From Escarpia spicata (Eukaryota; Annelida; Polychaeta; Sabellida; Siboglinidae): a DNA stretch of 64,000 nucleotides. Location: positions 1,637,163-1,701,162 of the forward strand of contig OZ023210.1 of the NCBI GenBank assembly GCA_963995525.1, in the 5' to 3' direction. A program made the position numbers and the translations under genes. Shown in pieces: positions 60,427 through 64,000 of this stretch; the stretch's first letter is position 1; every line of letters starts with the position of its first letter. The notes beneath the pieces are model-generated. The model was given only the letters and a program-made list of their open reading frames with translations, was not told the origin of the DNA and ran no database searches.

Positions 60427-63400
60427 TGAGAGTCAGAACTCAGAACTCAGAATCAATTAATTTGACCTATAAATACGATACATATACAACGAATAACGCA
60501 AATACTAGATAAGGTCGGGAGACTCCCATTAAGATATATAATATCGCTAGCACAGGAGCCACCACATAAATATAAACAACAATACAATTTGCATGACACA
60601 AATCAGAATAGCATATGACTTGTTTTTATAGTTGATAATTACACAATATATCAACATGCATGCATAATTTAAGGACTGATTATATGTACTCGTGTACACA
60701 TTGACGTACATATGGATACTTAGGTATACATTCCAATACGTATTACGAATTACAAATAAAGCAATTATGGGTACGACAAATGGATTCATAATTTAAAATA
60801 AAAACGTTGTTGTGTATGTAGACCGTATGTAAACCATATAAACTGTATTAATGATACTACTTGGTGTATTGTTAACTGTCTCTACTATGTTGTGTCTAAT
60901 GCATTCTTTTGCAAATTCATGTTTGAATCTAGACATATAGATTATTTCTTTCACGTGTACAGTGCTGATGAATATCATAAATGTGTGTGCTTGGAAAACA
61001 TTGAAGTAGTAGGGTAAAAGATTGTTAATTAATTTATAATAAAATTATATTTGTTGGATTTGATAAATGTCATCCAACTTTAGCAACAGTCTTTTAAAAA
61101 TAGGACTTGTGTGAGCATTGTATTTATTTAAGGATATTATTCGTATTGCTTTTTTCTGTAATTTGAAAATTCGATGTGCCTAATGACCCCATAAAAGTAA
61201 GCCATAATTAATATGAGGGAGAATAAGAGCAGTGTACATAATATATAATGTATTGGTTGGTAAAAGGTGTTTACGTTTATTTAGTATGCCTATTGTTTTA
61301 GATAGTTTATTTGCTATTTTGTTTGTATGACTCTGCCAGTTTAAATGGTTATTTATTGTGATGCCTAAAAAATTTAAATCATTTACACATTCAATGTATG
61401 CCCCATCTATTTGTAACACAGTGTATTCTACTTTCTTTTGAGGCATATGTAAAATTATGAATTTAATCTTTTTGGCATGTAGTGCCAGTTTGTTGGCTTT
61501 CAACCAATTGTTAATCTTTGTTAGTTCTTTGTTAATATTTTTACTTCGCATTTGGCCTTCTGAATCATTAAATATGTTTAGTGTACTAGTAAGGGTGGTG
61601 TCGTCAGCAGAATTTGAAAAGGTCACTAGAAAGTGCTATGTCATATATATATCTATATATCTAATAAATAAGAGTGGCCCTAAAATTTAAATTTGAGGGA
61701 CACCAATGTTGATGACTATTTCCTTAGACTTAACATTTTCAATTTCTACGTACTGCTTACGATTGATTTTGTAAATAACTCGTACAAATGTCCAGAGCCT
61801 TGTCATTTAATCCATAGTGATTTTAATTCTGTACCAATATATTGTGATCAATTGTGTCAAATGCTTTCGATAAATCAAGGTATATATTTATTGGAGTAAC
61901 CGATTTATCAAGTTCTTGTATAATTCTGTCTATGATTTCGAGTGTAGCAAGCTCTAAACCCATATTGGCTATTGTAGTATAACGCTTTAGAATGGAAGTA
62001 ATCGTGGATTTGATCAAACAGAACCCTTTTAAAAATGTTTAAATCACTGGCAGGATAGAAATAGGACGGTAATTGTTAAAGTCAGAAACATCAATTTTTG
62101 AAAAGGGGTATGACTTTTGAAAGTTTTAATTTTTCTGGAAATATACCAGTTATTATTGACTGATTAATAATTACAGTGACTGCATTGCTAATATCATTTG
62201 TTATCAATTTTTGTAATGGTGTTGAAATACCGTCGTTTCCACAACTTGAATTTGGAGGTAAACGATCAATGATATTAACAGTAGTTTCCACGTTAATTAG
62301 GTTAAAGCTGAAGGTGTGAAATATCGGGTTATTCAGGTAATATTTGTATGATTTACCTCCACTAGTAGTTGTTTTAGAGGCTAGAGTAGGACCAGCATTA
62401 GTAAAAACGTGTTAAATCTGTTTGCAATAATGCATTTGTGGCTAATCATTTCCCCGTCGACTTTGAACAAATCTGGAAATTTTTCTTTCTTTTGACTTTT
62501 CTTAATAATTTCTTTAATTAAAAACCATGTCTTTTTAACATGGTGTTTGTGATACATCAATTGGTGGTGAACACTTAAGTACTTAGTTCAGTACTTAATG
62601 CTTTTCAAAACTGGATTGGTAATGCATTTGCTTAGCTAATCTAATATTACTTTTAAGAATTTTGTGTAAGTCAGTTTTAAGTTTATGGTAATGCTCTGTA
62701 TTTACGTAAGTCTGTTTCATTCTCGAATACAATTTGTTTCTAAACTTTATCGACATGATAATGCCCTTGGTAATCCAAGGAGTTTTCGTATGATTATATT
62801 TGTTAAATTTAATTACTTTAATAGGTAGAAATTTATCCACAGCTGCAGTAACAATTTCATCGAGGATATTGTAGTTTTCATTCGGATCCGCATGAATATC
62901 TGTATTAAGTTTATCATAAAGATTTCAGTTAATTATTTCAGTTTTAAATTTATTGAGTGAGTCAGGATGTTGTTGTTTTATTCGTATTAACCTTGGTATC
63001 GTATTAGAGGTTTCGACATAGTCCAGACTTAGAATGTACGGAAAGTGTTCAGAAGAATCCTTTTGTCAAATTGCATAAAAAATTATCAATGAGTGTTCCA
63101 TGATATTCTGAAAGTCGTGTTGACCTAGTAATTGTTGGGAAGAAACCATGTGAAACGATTGTATCGAAATATTCACATATTGTGGGTTTTTCGTTAATTT
63201 TAAGCATGTAAATATTGTAATCTCCTGCAATTATTATTTCACTTTTAGATTTTTGCAAATCAACTAAATTTGATGCAAATATTCGTTTGTAAATATTGGT
63301 AATTTTCAATTATATCTCTAGGTGGTCTATATATATTTCCACGAATTTTTTTTTGTTCATGGCACAACATGTTATTTCAATAAATTGACTGTCCCAAATG

Positions 63401-63690
63401 TCTGTATTAGCATGGATGTTTACAGATTTGTAATTGTATTTGTTGCTGAGGTAGATTGCCAAGCCGGCATGTGCACTACAGATTTTGCCTTGGCATATTA
63501 ATGTATATCCATCTATTTTAAATAAAGAGTCAGGCTCTTCATGAGCCATGTTTCCTGTAAACATAGAACATTAATCTCACAGCCACTACTTCTCAATGTA
63601 TCTAGCTTTATTTTAATTTCGTCAATTTTTGCATTTAAACTCTGACAGTTTAGGCTTGGCAAACTAAATGTGCTTTGCCTGTTCGTTGTC
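60427..63690 (-). mobile_element. APE-endonuclease/RT LINE, nearly complete 3' region, broken
   Basis: Read right to left. Endonuclease start LNCQSLNAKIDEIKIKL with NVLCLQETWL lies near 63660-63560, then GYTLICQGKICSAHAGLAIY, SEIIIAGDYNIYMLKI and a FFPTITRSTRLSEYHGTLID block to 63050. A linker (PWITKGIIMSIKFRNKLY) is at about 62780. RT blocks follow: PPNSSCGNDGISTPLQKLI (62250), INIYLDLSKAFDTIDHNIL (61890), SADDTTLTSTLNIF (61610), FLGITINNHLNWQSHTNKIA, and the thumb ending PHINYGLLLWGH at 61180. The 3' UTR runs to 60427 with a CTGAGTT-type tail. At least five frame breaks. This is the family whose 3' end sits at 56.05 kb. Confidence 0.9.
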
Positions 63691-63766
63691 CGATGCTTTA
63701 GCTACAACAAAATAACTGTGCTTTGCGTGTTAGTTGTCCGATGCACTAGCTACTGCGCCACAATAA
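63669..63766. repeat. ~49-bp imperfect duplication
   Basis: GTGCTTTGC(C/G)TGTT(C/A)GTTGTCCGATGC(T/A) occurs twice in tandem, just upstream of the LINE's endonuclease region on the minus strand. Could be part of its 5' UTR. Confidence 0.7.
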
Positions 63767-64000
63767 CATATAACACAATCGATTTATAAACGGCCGTTGT
63801 TGGCATTTATTGTTTTGAAGTCGGTTGGTTGCCACGTTCGTGACCGAATTGCGACTAAGTACAACGATTCAGCCAACGTCGTACTAACGGAAGAAACTAC
63901 ATCCGTTAAAAACCGCTGTACGCACACGATGGAGTAGTTTGTAATGCGAGTAATTGATAGGTTTCTGGCCATGTGATGTGCGTGGCTCTCATTGTACAAA
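63767..64000. other. No gene recognised
   Basis: Unique sequence to the window edge. May include the LINE's 5' region. Confidence 0.4.

Overview
This is a eukaryotic, animal-type window. It has intronless rhodopsin-like GPCR coding sequence, several LINE clades, hAT-like and integrase-type DNA transposon remains, and very long (TG)n microsatellites; there are no operons and no bacterial-style gene density. The mix of elements suggests a marine invertebrate, possibly a mollusc, but nothing in the sequence fixes the taxon. Only one intact, convincing protein gene is visible: a 341-residue GPCR at 34805-35830 on the minus strand. A broken paralogue of it lies about 1.4 kb away at 37205-38174. 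The rest is mobile DNA, its debris, and tandem repeats, which by my own rough sum cover about 30% of the window.

Layout. 1-2.6 kb: TG/CA microsatellites and a (CCCT)n polypyrimidine tract. 3.6-4.8 kb: decayed hAT-type transposase, KIAA1586-like. 5.9-9.5 kb: a hAT-like non-autonomous element (copy A) and a related fragment carrying a 250-bp CA/TA/TG compound microsatellite. 10.99-17.34 kb: a candidate DNA transposon bounded by long inverted repeats that start TGTATATACCG. It encloses a broken KRBA2/Ginger-type integrase, an acidic ORF and four unrelated tandem arrays. 17.9-20.5 kb: three copies of a small inverted-repeat element, one of which holds eight units of a 77-bp satellite. 20.6-28.8 kb: 58-, 60-, 21-, 20- and 42-bp arrays, a foldback element, a LINE fragment containing an antisense LINE fragment, and a 943-bp (TG)n tract. 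29-31 kb: a ~360-bp satellite. 31.9-34.6 kb: a minus-strand LINE whose reverse-transcriptase ORF contains about 40 copies of a 29-bp piece of itself. 34.8-38.2 kb: the GPCR pair. 40.2-46.6 kb: small inverted-repeat elements, a 43-bp array, hAT-like copy B interrupted by an RTE-like LINE, and a 27-bp array. 47.6-54.5 kb: a huge 28-bp minisatellite with ~2.4-kb higher-order periodicity. 54.9-57.1 kb: a CR1/L2-like LINE split by the 3' end of another LINE. 57.2-58.7 kb: a 36-bp array open in all three plus frames. 60.4-63.7 kb: a fuller copy of that second LINE.

I see no new multi-gene system. The main theme is how tandem repeats arise from mobile elements. In three places the sequence shows the ancestor: a LINE ORF giving a 29-bp array, a small inverted-repeat element giving a 77-bp array, and an AT-rich seed in one repeat copy matching a 250-bp compound microsatellite in another. 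Several nested insertions give relative ages. Many long open frames here are by-products of monomers divisible by three and should not be taken for genes.
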